Source of the DNA: Deltaproteobacteria bacterium GWC2_55_46
Lineage (GTDB): Bacteria > Desulfobacterota > GWC2-55-46
Assembly: GCA_001595385.3 (NCBI GenBank)
Contig: LVEI03000001.1
Coordinates: 1,579,501 to 1,643,500 of the forward strand
Direction of reading: 5' to 3'
Length of the DNA stretch: 64,000 bases
Part shown: positions 18,972-30,494 of the stretch, piece by piece
Layout: every line of letters starts with the position of its first letter
Numbering within the stretch: position 1 is the first letter of the stretch
Translations under genes and position numbers: made by a program
The notes under the pieces: model-generated
What the model saw: the letters and a program-made list of their open reading frames with translations, nothing else
The model's database searches: none
What the model was told of the DNA's origin: nothing

Positions 18972-21092
18972 ATGAAGCAGGCCGCAGATAATATTCTGTC
19001 CATAATCAAAGGATATGACTTAAGCCGGGCCATTCCTGATATCAGGAGATACGGCATAAGGACGTTTCTGCGCAAGGCGGTCGCTGAATTGACCAGGGGA
19101 ACACGCCACGAGCTGCTGTCCCAACCGGTCAGCCCGGAACGCTCGCAGTGGCGGAAAGATTACCTGGCGATGTCAAAGATGATAGAAGACGTCTGCGCTC
19201 TGGCTATCCAAAAACAGGTAAAGCCGGTATCGTCGATAAAGGTCGGCGATAATGAGATCGAAGATAGGATACCGGGACTTACGCCTGACAAAAATGATAG
19301 ACCACTGGTTTCCATCATAATACCTGTCTACAACAATATCAGGTCCACCGTCGAATGCTTGCTCTCTATCCGGAAGTATAAGGGTGAGACGTCTTTTGAG
19401 ATAATCGTGGTCGACGACTGCTCGACCGACGACACCAGCAAGGTACTTTCCTCCGTCAAAAACCTCAAATACCTGAGGAATACAGAAAGCCTCGGTTTTG
19501 TCCCTACCTGCAATCGCGGCGCCGAAGCCGCGGAAGGAAAGTACCTGCTTTTCCTGACGAGCAGCGCGCAGGTGACCGCCGGTTGGCTTGACGAGCTTGT
19601 AAAGACATTCGAAGACAATGAAAACGTTGGGGCCGCCGGGCCCAGGATTCTCTATCCTGACGGCAGGCTCAAAGAGGCCGGCTCGCTTATACAAAAGGAC
19701 GGTTCAGCGGTCTTCATAGGCAATGGGGACAGCCCTGGCCTGCCGAGATACAATTACGCGAGGGAGGCAGACTATTGCTCCGGGGTCTGCCTGCTGGTCG
19801 AGGCGGAAAGATTCCGCGCCCTCAGGGGCTTTGACCCTGAGTTTGCCCCTGACTGCGCTGACGCGGACCTGTGCCTCAAGTTAAGAGATGCTGGCCTGAG
19901 GATAATGTACAATCCCAAATCTGTTATCGTCCATCACCCGAGCGTCACCTCCGGGAGTGTGGAAGGCGCTTATAAGATGCGCTCAGCGAGAGCAAAACTC
20001 GCCCTTAAATGGCGTAACGAGATCGACTCGCTCAACAGCACCCGCCTGATAGCGTTTTATCTGCCCCAGTTCCATCCGTTCCCTGAAAACGACCTCTGGT
20101 GGGGTAAGGGCTTCACCGAATGGACAAACGTATCCAAGGCAAAACCGAACTTCACGGGCCACTATCAGCCGCATCTCCCGGCTGACCTGGGTTTTTATGA
20201 CCTGCGCGTGGAAGAGGTGATGGTGGAGCAGGCGAAGCTCGCAAAAAGTTACGGCATATACGGCTTTTGCTTCTATTATTACTGGTTCGGGGGAAAACGC
20301 CTGCTGGAGATGCCGATAGAAAGGATGCTCAAGACCAATAAGCCCGATATCCCGTTCTGCCTTTGCTGGTCAAACGAGAACTGGACCCGCAGGTGGGACG
20401 GCAAGGAGAACGAGGTCCTGGTGGGGCAGAAACATTCGGACGAGGACGATAAGGCCGTTATCCTGGATATTATCCGCTACATGCGCCACCATAACTATAT
20501 AAGGATAAGCGGCAAGCCCCTCTTTCTTGTCTATCGCCCGGGCCTTTTCCCTGATATAAGGAGGACCATCGGCATATGGCGCGAGCTCTGCCGCAAAGAG
20601 GGGATAGGTGAGATCTATCTTTCGATGGTAGGCTCATTCGAGAACGCGGGCGCTTACGCATGCCCTTCGGAATACGGGTTCGACAGCTCCGTTGAATTCC
20701 CGCCTCACGGGATGGCAACACCGTGCAAGATGCCGGGCCAGTCCCTGAACCATGAGTATGCAGGTACAGTAAGCGACTATCGCTCCCTTGCGCTCAACTA
20801 CGTTAAGCAGGATCTACCGGGTTATACGAGATTTCGCGGGGTCGTGCCTTCATGGGACAATACGCCCCGTCGCCAGAACGACCCGCTGGTTTTCATAAAT
20901 TCGTCGCCTGGCCCGTACGAGGCATGGCTTGAGTTCACCGTAAGGCAGACCCGTGAACAGAACTTCGGGGGTGAGCGTATCGTATTCATAAACGCGTGGA
21001 ACGAATGGGCGGAAGGGGCGCACCTGGAGCCTGACAGGCTCTTCGGGCGCGGCTATCTCGAGGCAACGCGGAGCGCCCTTGACCGGGCCTGA
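18972..21092 (+). CDS. Bifunctional family 2 glycosyltransferase / WbsX-type glycosyltransferase
   Basis: 706 residues. After a 100-residue N-terminal region, a GT2 domain starts near 110 (V-S-I-I-I-P-V-Y-N-N) with V-D-D-C-S-T-D-D. From about 358 a WbsX domain begins with F-Y-L-P-Q-F-H-P and W-W-G-K-G-F-T-E-W-T-N-V, then W-S-N-E-N-W-T-R-R-W-D-G, and closes with N-A-W-N-E-W-A-E-G-A-H-L-E-P. WbsX proteins are glycosyltransferase-associated and resemble GH99-like barrels. The combined protein is typical of O-antigen loci. Whether both halves are catalytic is unknown. Confidence 0.85.
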   Translation: MKQAADNILSIIKGYDLSRAIPDIRRYGIRTFLRKAVAELTRGTRHELLSQPVSPERSQWRKDYLAMSKMIEDVCALAIQKQVKPVSSIKVGDNEIEDRIPGLTPDKNDRPLVSIIIPVYNNIRSTVECLLSIRKYKGETSFEIIVVDDCSTDDTSKVLSSVKNLKYLRNTESLGFVPTCNRGAEAAEGKYLLFLTSSAQVTAGWLDELVKTFEDNENVGAAGPRILYPDGRLKEAGSLIQKDGSAVFIGNGDSPGLPRYNYAREADYCSGVCLLVEAERFRALRGFDPEFAPDCADADLCLKLRDAGLRIMYNPKSVIVHHPSVTSGSVEGAYKMRSARAKLALKWRNEIDSLNSTRLIAFYLPQFHPFPENDLWWGKGFTEWTNVSKAKPNFTGHYQPHLPADLGFYDLRVEEVMVEQAKLAKSYGIYGFCFYYYWFGGKRLLEMPIERMLKTNKPDIPFCLCWSNENWTRRWDGKENEVLVGQKHSDEDDKAVILDIIRYMRHHNYIRISGKPLFLVYRPGLFPDIRRTIGIWRELCRKEGIGEIYLSMVGSFENAGAYACPSEYGFDSSVEFPPHGMATPCKMPGQSLNHEYAGTVSDYRSLALNYVKQDLPGYTRFRGVVPSWDNTPRRQNDPLVFINSSPGPYEAWLEFTVRQTREQNFGGERIVFINAWNEWAEGAHLEPDRLFGRGYLEATRSALDRA

Positions 21093-21110
21093 CTATAATC
21101 GGGTATCAGG

Positions 21111-22040
21111 ATGTCTTTAAAGGTATATGTAGTACTCCTCAACTGGAACGGGCTCAAGGACACCTCCGAGTGTCTTGAGTCGCTTGAGAAGGCCGCATGC
21201 CCCGGGCTTGAGATTATAGTCGTCGATAACGGCTCCACGGACGGCTCTTTGGAGGCGCTGAAAAAAAGGTTCGGCGCAGCGGTAAGGTTCATCGAGAACA
21301 GGACGAACCTGGGCTTTGCGGGCGGGTGCAACGCTGGTTTAAGGCAGGCCCTGTCCGAAGGGGCGGAATATGTCATCCTGCTCAACAATGATACGGTAGT
21401 GGACGCGGATTTCGCGCGAGAGCTTTTAAAGGCCGCTGAAACGGAGCCGGAAGCCGGCATCATCTGCTCAAAGATATTTTTTCATGACAGGCCGGATGTG
21501 ATCTGGTATGCAGGGGCTTTTTTTAATGAGCGGCTCGGCTGGGGCAGGCATCGAGGCTACAACGACAGCGGCGACAAGTATCGCTCAACCGAAGAGACAG
21601 GCCGCCCGACAGGCTGTTCGATGATGGTGACAAGGGAGCTTTGCGGCAAGATCGGGCTTTTCGATGAGGAGTACTTCTGTTATTGCGAGGACCTTGACTG
21701 GGGCTTGCGCGCCAGAAAGGCCGGGTTCAAGGTCCTCTTCGCGCCTGCCTCAAAGGTCTGGCATAAGGTATCGAGCTCCAGCGGAGGCAGGTCCACGGCC
21801 GTCTCCCTTTATTACTCCACAAGGAATATGCTGATGTGCGTCGATAAGAACAGTCCGCTCTCCTTCCCGCTGAGACAGCTGAGATATCTTTCGATAGCCG
21901 CTGCCTCTTTGTTAAGCCTCTTTACGATGGGGGTACCTTATGCGGCAGGCTTGAAGATGGTCTTCAAGGGCTTTCAGGATTATTTCAGGGGCGTAAAAGG
22001 CGAGCTTTGCTTGCAGAAACTCTATAAGGGGGTAGCGTGA
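21111..22040 (+). CDS. Family 2 glycosyltransferase (rhamnosyltransferase-like)
   Basis: 309 residues. V-V-L-L-N-W-N-G opens the GT-A fold, with V-D-N-G-S-T-D-G and the metal site L-L-N-N-D-T. Y-C-E-D-L-D-W-G-L-R-A is the WbbL-like acceptor loop. A hydrophobic stretch near residue 265-285 may dock it to the membrane. It overlaps the next gene by four bases (GTGA). A rhamnosyl donor is plausible because this family includes many rhamnosyltransferases. Confidence 0.85.
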   Translation: MSLKVYVVLLNWNGLKDTSECLESLEKAACPGLEIIVVDNGSTDGSLEALKKRFGAAVRFIENRTNLGFAGGCNAGLRQALSEGAEYVILLNNDTVVDADFARELLKAAETEPEAGIICSKIFFHDRPDVIWYAGAFFNERLGWGRHRGYNDSGDKYRSTEETGRPTGCSMMVTRELCGKIGLFDEEYFCYCEDLDWGLRARKAGFKVLFAPASKVWHKVSSSSGGRSTAVSLYYSTRNMLMCVDKNSPLSFPLRQLRYLSIAAASLLSLFTMGVPYAAGLKMVFKGFQDYFRGVKGELCLQKLYKGVA

Positions 22041-23002
22041 AGGTACTTCTTACAGGCGGCGCCGGGTTCATAGGCTCTAACGTGGCGGACGCGTATATAG
22101 AGGCCGGCCATGAGGTGGTGATCCTTGATAACCTCTTTACCGGGAAGCGGGAGAATATAAACCCGAAGGCCAGGTTCTATCTGATGGACGTACGCTCCCC
22201 GGAGGTGGCAAAGGTATTCGAGTACGAGCGTCCGGATATGGTGAACCATCACGCGGCCCAGATGTCGGTGCCCGCCTCTGTCGCGGACCCGGCCTTCGAC
22301 GCCGACGTGAACGTAAGGGGCCTTCTGAACGTACTTGAGGCGGCAAGGAAGAACGGCACCAGGAAGGTCATATTCATCTCATCGGGTGGAGCTGTCTACG
22401 GAGAGGCCAGGGAGTTTCCAACCAGCGAATCCTGCTATCCTGAGCCGGCTTCTCCATACGCCATAACAAAGTACGTCTCAGAAAAATATCTCGCCTTCTA
22501 CAAGCGGCAGTACGGGCTCGATTATACGGCGTTGAGGTACGCGAACGTATACGGCCCCAGGCAGGTCCCGCACGGAGAGGCTGGCGTTGTGGCGATATTC
22601 ATGGAGAGGCTCCTCACAGGCTCTCCATGCACCGTCAACAGCTTCAATGACGAGCCCAGGGGCATGACCAGGGACTACTGCTTTGTCGGCGACGTTGCCA
22701 GGGCCAACCTGCTCGCCCTTGATAAAGGGAGCGCCCAGGCTTACAATATCGGGACCGGCGTGGCCACGCACACCCTTGACCTTTTTAATACCATATACTT
22801 GGCGATAAAAAGCAGGGCCGCCATCTCCTCTGAGCTTGAAAGGCCTGAAAAGGGGGAGGCAAGGCCCGGGGACCTGAGGCAAAGCTGCCTTAAGGCGGAA
22901 AAGGCCAGGGCAGGGCTTGGCTGGACGCCTGAGGTCGGACTTGCGCAAGGCATATCGATGACGTTGGACTGGAGGGCCGGAAGGCCGCTCCAGAAGATAT
23001 GA
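22037..23002 (+). CDS. NAD-dependent sugar epimerase (UDP-glucose 4-epimerase-like)
   Basis: 321 residues from GTG 22037. Extended SDR fold: G-G-A-G-F-I-G-S at residues 7-14, A-A-Q-M-S-V-P-A-S, S-S-G-G-A-V-Y-G, and the catalytic Y141 and K145 in P-Y-A-I-T-K. These are the markers of short GalE-type 4-epimerases (UDP-glucose or UDP-GlcNAc). The exact sugar cannot be determined. It would supply a galactose-type donor to the cluster. Confidence 0.8.
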   Translation: MKVLLTGGAGFIGSNVADAYIEAGHEVVILDNLFTGKRENINPKARFYLMDVRSPEVAKVFEYERPDMVNHHAAQMSVPASVADPAFDADVNVRGLLNVLEAARKNGTRKVIFISSGGAVYGEAREFPTSESCYPEPASPYAITKYVSEKYLAFYKRQYGLDYTALRYANVYGPRQVPHGEAGVVAIFMERLLTGSPCTVNSFNDEPRGMTRDYCFVGDVARANLLALDKGSAQAYNIGTGVATHTLDLFNTIYLAIKSRAAISSELERPEKGEARPGDLRQSCLKAEKARAGLGWTPEVGLAQGISMTLDWRAGRPLQKI

Positions 23003-24934
<1,932 letters not shown>

Positions 24935-24938
<4 letters not shown>

Positions 24939-26068
24939 GGATAGGAATAAACGCCCTCTATCTTTTGCCCGGCAGAGTGGGAGGAAGCGAGATCTACCTT
25001 AGGAACCTCGTCAAATGGCTTCCCAGGGTAGCACCGGAAAACGAGTTCCTGCTTTACGTGAACAAGGAATCAGAGGGCGTTCTGGGAGCAGAAGGGGTAA
25101 GGGTCGTGGCCTGCAATGTGAGGGCGGAGAGCCGCCCGATGAGGATATTGTACGAGCAGACCGTTTTGCCCGTCCTTGCCATGAGGCACAGGCTCGATGC
25201 CCTCCTTTCAGCTGGTATGACAGCCCCTTTTTTCTGCCCTGTGCACTCTGTACTTATGGTCTATGACATGCAGCACATAAACGAACCTCAGAACTTCAAC
25301 AGGTGGTATCTTCTCTTTCTTAAATCGATAATCGGCTTAAGCGCGAAGAGATCGAAGGCCGTGCTTACATTATCCGGAAAATCCAAACAGGATATCCTTG
25401 AGTTTTACGGCCTGAGCCCTGGAAAAGTGGCTGTCACATATCTTGCCGCTGACAGGTCGGTCTTTTACAGAAGGGCGGATCCGGAGGTAGCCGCCCTGAG
25501 GAATAAATACGGCCTGCCTCAAGAGTTCGTCCTCTATATAGCATCTTCCCTGCCCCATAAGAACTATGAGCGGCTTCTGTCTGCTTTCGCCGAAGTAAAG
25601 AGGGTGAGGCCGGAGCTTAAGCTGGTGCTCATCGGAGCCCGTGATTACGGCCGTGAGGCGATCAAGGCAAAGATAGCCTCGCTCGGGCTGGAAGAAGGCG
25701 TCCTGTTTCTCGGATGGCTGCCGTTTGAGGATATACCAGGGATATACTCGGCGGCAAGCCTCTTTGTATTCCCGTCGCTGCACGAAGGCTTTGGCATACC
25801 GGTCCTTGAGGCGTTTGCCTCAGGCGTGCCTGTGGTATGCTCGGGGATCGGCCCCCTTGACGAGGTCGCGGGAGACGCCGCGCTCTTTGTTGACCCGTTG
25901 AGCGTGGAGAGCATAGTGGGGGGCATGCTCAAGGTCCTCGGCGACAGTCGATTGAGGGAGTCGCTTATAGCAAAGGGGCTCAAGAGGGCATTGGATTTCA
26001 GCTGGGAGAGGACGGCATCCGAAACACTTGCCTTTATCGAAAAGACGAAACGCGGGGGGCTCCATTGA
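24935..26068 (+). CDS. Family 4 glycosyltransferase (mannosyltransferase-like)
   Basis: 377 residues overlapping the preceding gene by four bases. The N-terminal G-G-S-E-I-Y-L-R-N-L loop, A-S-S-L-P-H-K-N-Y-E-R-L-L and the donor-binding S-L-H-E-G-F-G-I-P-V-L-E-A mark a retaining GT-B enzyme of GT4. Together with gmd, rmd and manC it probably handles GDP-mannose or a GDP-deoxyhexose, but this is inferred only from position. Confidence 0.85.
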
Positions 26069-26859
26069 GAAAGCCCCCGAGGATAACGGTCATAACACCT
26101 TCCTTTAACCAGGGGCGCTTCATCGAGGAGACGATCAAAAGTGTCCTCGACCAGGACTATCCCGACCTCGAGTACATAGTCATGGACGGCGGGTCAAAGG
26201 ACAATACGGTCGAGATACTCAGGAAATACGAACCGAGGCTCAAGTGGGTATCAGAGCGCGACAGGGGGCAGTCGGACGCCATCAATAAAGGCATAGGAAA
26301 GGCCACAGGAGATATAATCGCCTATCTAAACTCCGACGACCACTATGAGCCGGGCGCGCTCGAGAAGGTAGCCCGTTTTTTTGTAAAGAACCCGGAAAAG
26401 GTCTGGGTTACAGGCAGGTGCAGGATAATCGATACCGATGGCAAAGAGGTAAGGCGATTCATAACCGAGTATAAAAATTTTTTGCTTGGCAGATACAGTT
26501 ATAATATACTCCTTGTCACGAACTTCATCTCGCAGCCGGCCACTTTCCTGAGGAAAGAGGCCTTTGACAGCTTCGGGCTCTTTGACGAGACGCAGCACCG
26601 TGTTATGGACTATGACTTCTGGCTGAGGATGGGGGCAAACCATGCGCCGGGCATACTCGCTGATTATCTCGCCTCGTTCAGGGTGCACCCGGCTTCCAAG
26701 ACCTCAAGCTCATTCCACAGCACCTTTAAAGAAGAATTAGAGGTCGCAAGAAAGTACTCCGGTTCTGCGTTCTTGAACGCCATCCATTACTTGAGCTATC
26801 TTGGCATCCGCGCAGCCTACACGGCGCTTGATTCGGCCGCGAGGCGCAAGCGCGCATAG
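26065..26859 (+). CDS. Family 2 glycosyltransferase
   Basis: 264 residues from TTG 26065, which overlaps the previous TGA. GT-A motifs are T-V-I-T-P-S-F-N-Q-G, M-D-G-G-S-K-D-N-T and the metal site L-N-S-D-D-H-Y. The region V-M-D-Y-D-F-W-L-R-M is the conserved acceptor loop of this subgroup. It is the last transferase of the locus and lies directly before manC. Sugar specificity is unknown. Confidence 0.85.
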   Translation: MRKPPRITVITPSFNQGRFIEETIKSVLDQDYPDLEYIVMDGGSKDNTVEILRKYEPRLKWVSERDRGQSDAINKGIGKATGDIIAYLNSDDHYEPGALEKVARFFVKNPEKVWVTGRCRIIDTDGKEVRRFITEYKNFLLGRYSYNILLVTNFISQPATFLRKEAFDSFGLFDETQHRVMDYDFWLRMGANHAPGILADYLASFRVHPASKTSSSFHSTFKEELEVARKYSGSAFLNAIHYLSYLGIRAAYTALDSAARRKRA

Positions 26860-26874
26860 GAAAGGGTATCTCGT

Positions 26875-28404
26875 ATGTCACGCAATCAAGGTGTTAGCGG
26901 AAAAAAGGCGGCCTCAAGAATTGCCGCTTCTGCGGTCCTGCCAAAGCCATTAAAAAGAAGGGCTTCCCCGGGCGCCGCGCTCAAGCGAAGGGGCGGCGGC
27001 AAGCTCTATGCGACAATACTGGCCGGGGGCATAGGGACGAGGTTCTGGCCCCTGAGCCGCGAGACCACCCCGAAGCAGGTGCTCAAGGTCGTAGGCGACG
27101 AAAGCCTTCTCAAGTCCACCATCAAAAGGCTCAGTCCGCTCGTTCCCCCGGATAGGGTGATGATAGTCACCAACGCGAGGCAGGCCGAGATAATAAGGCT
27201 CCACCTTGCCTCTGACCGCGCCTCTGAGGCTCCTGGCTATATCATAGAGCCGATGGGCAGGAATACCGCCGCGGCAATAGCGCTCGCGGCCTTCGAGCTT
27301 TACAGGAAGGAGCCCGATGCGGTGATGGCCGTCCTTCCTGCCGATCACGTGATAGAGGACGGCAGGCCCTTCAGGGCAGCCATGAAGGCCGCGCTCAAGG
27401 TCGCCAGGGAAGGGCGCCTCGTTACCTTCGGCATAGTGCCGACACGTCCTGAGACAGGGTACGGCTACATAAAGGCCATGCCCAGGGCCTTTAAGAATAT
27501 AGATGGCTTCGGCGTTCGAAATGTTGAGAGGTTCGTCGAGAAGCCCGACATAAGAAAGGCCAGGAGATACCTTAAAGAGGGTGGCTATTACTGGAACTCC
27601 GGCATATTCATCTGGAAGGCCGAAAGGATTCTCGATGAGATAAAGGAGCACCTCCCCGATCTTTACGCGAGCCTTTCCGAATGCGCTGACGTGGAGGGCA
27701 TAACCGAGGCCTACAAGAATCTCAAGGACATCTCCATAGACCACGGCATCCTCGAGAAGGCCAGAGGCGTGGTCGTCATCCCCGCCAGCTTCGCCTGGTC
27801 TGACATGGGAACATGGAGTTCCTTTAACACTATCCTTAAGCCCGACCTGGATGGCAACATCATAAGGGGCCGGGTCGTGGATATAGGTTCGAGCAACTCG
27901 CTAATCCTCGGCTGCGACAGGGCTGTGGCAACGATAGGGCTGAAGGACATCATACTGGTAGACACTCCTGATGCAACGCTTGTCTGCCCCAGGGAGCGCG
28001 CCCAGGAGGTCAAGGACGTCGTAAGCATCCTCAAGAAGAAGAAGTACACGGAGCACGAGGTACATAGGACCGTAGATAGGCCATGGGGCTCTTACACCCT
28101 TCTTGAGTCTGGCGAGGGATACAAGATAAAGAAGATAAGGGTAGAGCCAAGAAGGCGGCTTTCCCTCCAGATGCACCATCACAGGAGCGAGCACTGGGTG
28201 GTCATCTCAGGCACCGCCCGCGTGCAAAGGGGCGAAGAGGTCGTGGATATCAGCATAAACCAGTCCACGTACATCCCCAGGGGCGTGAGGCACAGGCTTG
28301 AGAACCCCGGGGATACCCCGCTTGAGATAATCGAGGTGCAAAACGGCGAGTATGTCGAGGAAGAGGACATAGTGCGCTTCGAGGACGACTTCCAGAGGAA
28401 ATAA
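26875..28404 (+). CDS. manC: Mannose-1-phosphate guanylyltransferase / mannose-6-phosphate isomerase, with basic N-terminal extension
   Basis: 509 residues. An unusual Lys/Arg/Ala-rich extension of about 42 residues precedes L-A-G-G-I-G-T-R-F-W-P-L-S-R, the GDP-mannose pyrophosphorylase signature. The C-terminal 110 residues are the cupin isomerase domain, with Q-M-H-H-H-R-S-E-H-W-V-V. It forms GDP-mannose, substrate of gmd. A GGAAAGGG site lies 8 bases before the ATG and no other start occurs in the extension, so the extension appears real. It closes the polysaccharide locus. Confidence 0.92.
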   Translation: MSRNQGVSGKKAASRIAASAVLPKPLKRRASPGAALKRRGGGKLYATILAGGIGTRFWPLSRETTPKQVLKVVGDESLLKSTIKRLSPLVPPDRVMIVTNARQAEIIRLHLASDRASEAPGYIIEPMGRNTAAAIALAAFELYRKEPDAVMAVLPADHVIEDGRPFRAAMKAALKVAREGRLVTFGIVPTRPETGYGYIKAMPRAFKNIDGFGVRNVERFVEKPDIRKARRYLKEGGYYWNSGIFIWKAERILDEIKEHLPDLYASLSECADVEGITEAYKNLKDISIDHGILEKARGVVVIPASFAWSDMGTWSSFNTILKPDLDGNIIRGRVVDIGSSNSLILGCDRAVATIGLKDIILVDTPDATLVCPRERAQEVKDVVSILKKKKYTEHEVHRTVDRPWGSYTLLESGEGYKIKKIRVEPRRRLSLQMHHHRSEHWVVISGTARVQRGEEVVDISINQSTYIPRGVRHRLENPGDTPLEIIEVQNGEYVEEEDIVRFEDDFQRK

Positions 28405-28411
28405 GATAAAG

Positions 28412-28768
28412 ATGGGCCTGCATACCGGCATAGACGTCGTCTCCATCAGCAGGATAAGGGACGCGGCGGCAAGGGTCCGCTTTCTTGAAAGGGTCTTTAC
28501 CCCCGATGAGCTTCGCTATTCGTTCGGCAGGAGGGACCCTTACAGGCACCTTGCCGGCAGGTTTGCCGCAAAGGAGGCGTGCATGAAGGCCTTGAGGGGC
28601 CTTTCCCCGGGGCTCGGCTGGAAGGATATAGAGGTCAAGAGGGATAAGGACGGCAGGCCAGGTCTCGTCTTGCGCCCAGAGGCGGAAAGACTCCTCGGGA
28701 AGACAAGCGCCCTTGTGAGCATATCCTATTCAGGGGACATGGCCTTTGCGTTGGTCTCCGTCGGTTAA
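28412..28768 (+). CDS. acpS: Holo-[acyl-carrier-protein] synthase
   Basis: 118 residues. D8 in G-I-D-V-V and E55 in F-A-A-K-E-A are the magnesium ligands of AcpS; F-T-P-D-E-L-R-Y matches the family. It transfers 4'-phosphopantetheine from CoA to acyl carrier protein. It follows manC by 7 bases, so it may be cotranscribed with the polysaccharide genes, an uncommon setting. A short hairpin (CAGGCT-TTAT-AGCCTG) without a T-run lies just downstream. Confidence 0.92.
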   Translation: MGLHTGIDVVSISRIRDAAARVRFLERVFTPDELRYSFGRRDPYRHLAGRFAAKEACMKALRGLSPGLGWKDIEVKRDKDGRPGLVLRPEAERLLGKTSALVSISYSGDMAFALVSVG

Positions 28769-28849
28769 GCGGTTCTCAAAACGCAGGCTTTATAGCCTGA
28801 ATGTGATGTGAGTTTTTAAGTAAAAATCCGGAAACTCAAGGGTAGCGCC

Positions 28850-30391
28850 ATGAAACAACGTGAGCAATGGGGGTCGAGGATAGGGCTTATCCTTGCAATG
28901 GCGGGAAACGCGATAGGCCTCGGCAATTTTTTGAGGTTCCCGGTCCAGGCCGCCGACAACGGCGGCGGGGCCTTCATGATCCCGTACTTCATCTCGCTGC
29001 TGGTCCTTGGCATCCCGCTCATGTGGGTCGAGTGGGGCATAGGCCGGTACGGCGGCTCGCTCGGCCACGGCACGGCGCCCGGCATGTTCGATGCCCTGTG
29101 GAAGAGCCGGCTTGCCAAGTACGTCGGCGTACTCGGTGTCTTTTTGCCGCTCGTCATAGTCATATATTACACATACATCTGTTCATGGACCCTGGCCTTC
29201 AGCCTTTTTTCGGTCCTGGGCAACTACCCGAGCCCGGATAGCATCGCTACAGCGGCATCTGCCTCAGAATACCTTAAGCCATACCAGGCGTTCCTCTACG
29301 ATTATATAGGCGCCTCCGGCGGCGGGGGCATGCTGACGCCATCGCCGATAGCCTACGTCTTCTTTCTCGTGACCCTTCTTCTGGGGCTCTGGATATTGGG
29401 CAAGGGCGTATCCGGAGGCATCGAGATATTGAACAAGCTCGCCATACCGGCCCTGTTCGCGATGGGCCTCATACTTTTCATAAAGGTCTTTACTCTTGCA
29501 TCTCCCACAGACCCGTCGGTCAACATAACGGAAGGGCTCGCCTTCCTGTGGGAGCCGGACTTCAGCGGCCTCCTGAGCGCGAAGGTCTGGCTTGCGGCCG
29601 CCGGCCAGATATTCTTTACCCTGTCTCTGGGCATCGGGGCCATCCTCACCTACGCGAGCTATGTGAAAAAGGACGAGGACATAGCCCTTGACGGCCTCTC
29701 GACCGCGAGCCTTAACGAGTTCGCCGAGGTGGTATTCGGGTCGACCATAGCGCTGGCCTCCGCCGTCATCTTCTTTGGCACCCAGGGGGCCTCAGAGATA
29801 GCTTCAGGAGGGGCCTTCAAGCTCGGCTTCATCAGCATGCCGGCGATCTTCACGCACATGAGCTACGGCCAGTTCTACGGTTTTCTTTGGTTCATGCTCC
29901 TTTTCTTCGCTGGGCTTACATCCATGGTGGCCCTTTCGCAGCCGGTGGTCGCCTTTTTCGAGGACGAGTTCGGATGGGAGAGAAGGAGGTCGGTCATCGT
30001 CCTTGGCGCCATCTTCTTCGTCTCCGCGCACCTGCCGATATTCGTAAACGGCGCGCTCGATGAGATGGACTTCTGGGCCGGGACATTCGGCCTGGTGATA
30101 CTCGCTCTCCTTGAGATGATAATCTTTTTCTGGATATTCGGCGCGGACAAGGCGTGGGAGGAGATAACAAGGGGGGCGCACATAAAGATACCGAGGGTCT
30201 TCTTTTATGTGATGAAGTACGTGACCCCGGCCTTCCTCATAGTAATACTCGCGGCGTGGACGTACGAGCAGCTTCCAACGGTGCTCGCAAAGGGAGACGC
30301 CGGGGTATGGGTTACGAGGGCATTTCTCGCGCTCCTTCTGCTGGCCAATATAGCGGGGGTGAGGTACGCGTGGAAAAGGAGGCGGGCATGA
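28850..30391 (+). CDS. Sodium-dependent NSS-family transporter (MetP-like)
   Basis: 513 residues with about twelve hydrophobic segments. The first helix holds G-N-A-I-G-L-G-N-F-L-R-F-P, the sodium and substrate site of neurotransmitter:sodium symporters. It imports an amino acid with Na+ across the inner membrane. The overlapping 34-residue gene downstream resembles MetS, which points to methionine or alanine as substrate, as in the MetPS system. AAGGG precedes the ATG by 7 bases. Confidence 0.92.
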   Translation: MKQREQWGSRIGLILAMAGNAIGLGNFLRFPVQAADNGGGAFMIPYFISLLVLGIPLMWVEWGIGRYGGSLGHGTAPGMFDALWKSRLAKYVGVLGVFLPLVIVIYYTYICSWTLAFSLFSVLGNYPSPDSIATAASASEYLKPYQAFLYDYIGASGGGGMLTPSPIAYVFFLVTLLLGLWILGKGVSGGIEILNKLAIPALFAMGLILFIKVFTLASPTDPSVNITEGLAFLWEPDFSGLLSAKVWLAAAGQIFFTLSLGIGAILTYASYVKKDEDIALDGLSTASLNEFAEVVFGSTIALASAVIFFGTQGASEIASGGAFKLGFISMPAIFTHMSYGQFYGFLWFMLLFFAGLTSMVALSQPVVAFFEDEFGWERRRSVIVLGAIFFVSAHLPIFVNGALDEMDFWAGTFGLVILALLEMIIFFWIFGADKAWEEITRGAHIKIPRVFFYVMKYVTPAFLIVILAAWTYEQLPTVLAKGDAGVWVTRAFLALLLLANIAGVRYAWKRRRA

Positions 30392-30492
30392 CCGCAGGCG
30401 GCTGGATATTCCTGGCGCTATCATGGGGTACTGTAAGCGTCTTCGTGGCTTTTTGCTTTTATAAGGTCTTCAAGAAGATCGGTTTCCGGTAG
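30388..30492 (+). CDS. metS: MetS-like small subunit of NSS transporter (34 residues)
   Basis: ATG 30388 overlaps the transporter's TGA (ATGA). The 34-residue peptide is one hydrophobic helix (W-I-F-L-A-L-S-W-G-T-V-S-V-F-V) followed by a short positive tail (K-V-F-K-K). Small single-span subunits of this kind (MetS family) partner NSS-type methionine/alanine importers. Assignment rests on size, topology and position. Confidence 0.7.
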   Translation: MTAGGWIFLALSWGTVSVFVAFCFYKVFKKIGFR

Positions 30493-30494
30493 GC

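Noticed and set aside
26950-27744. 264-codon minus-strand frame opposite manC
   Set aside because: It mirrors the codon pattern of manC, is rich in G, R, L and Y, and lacks any motif.
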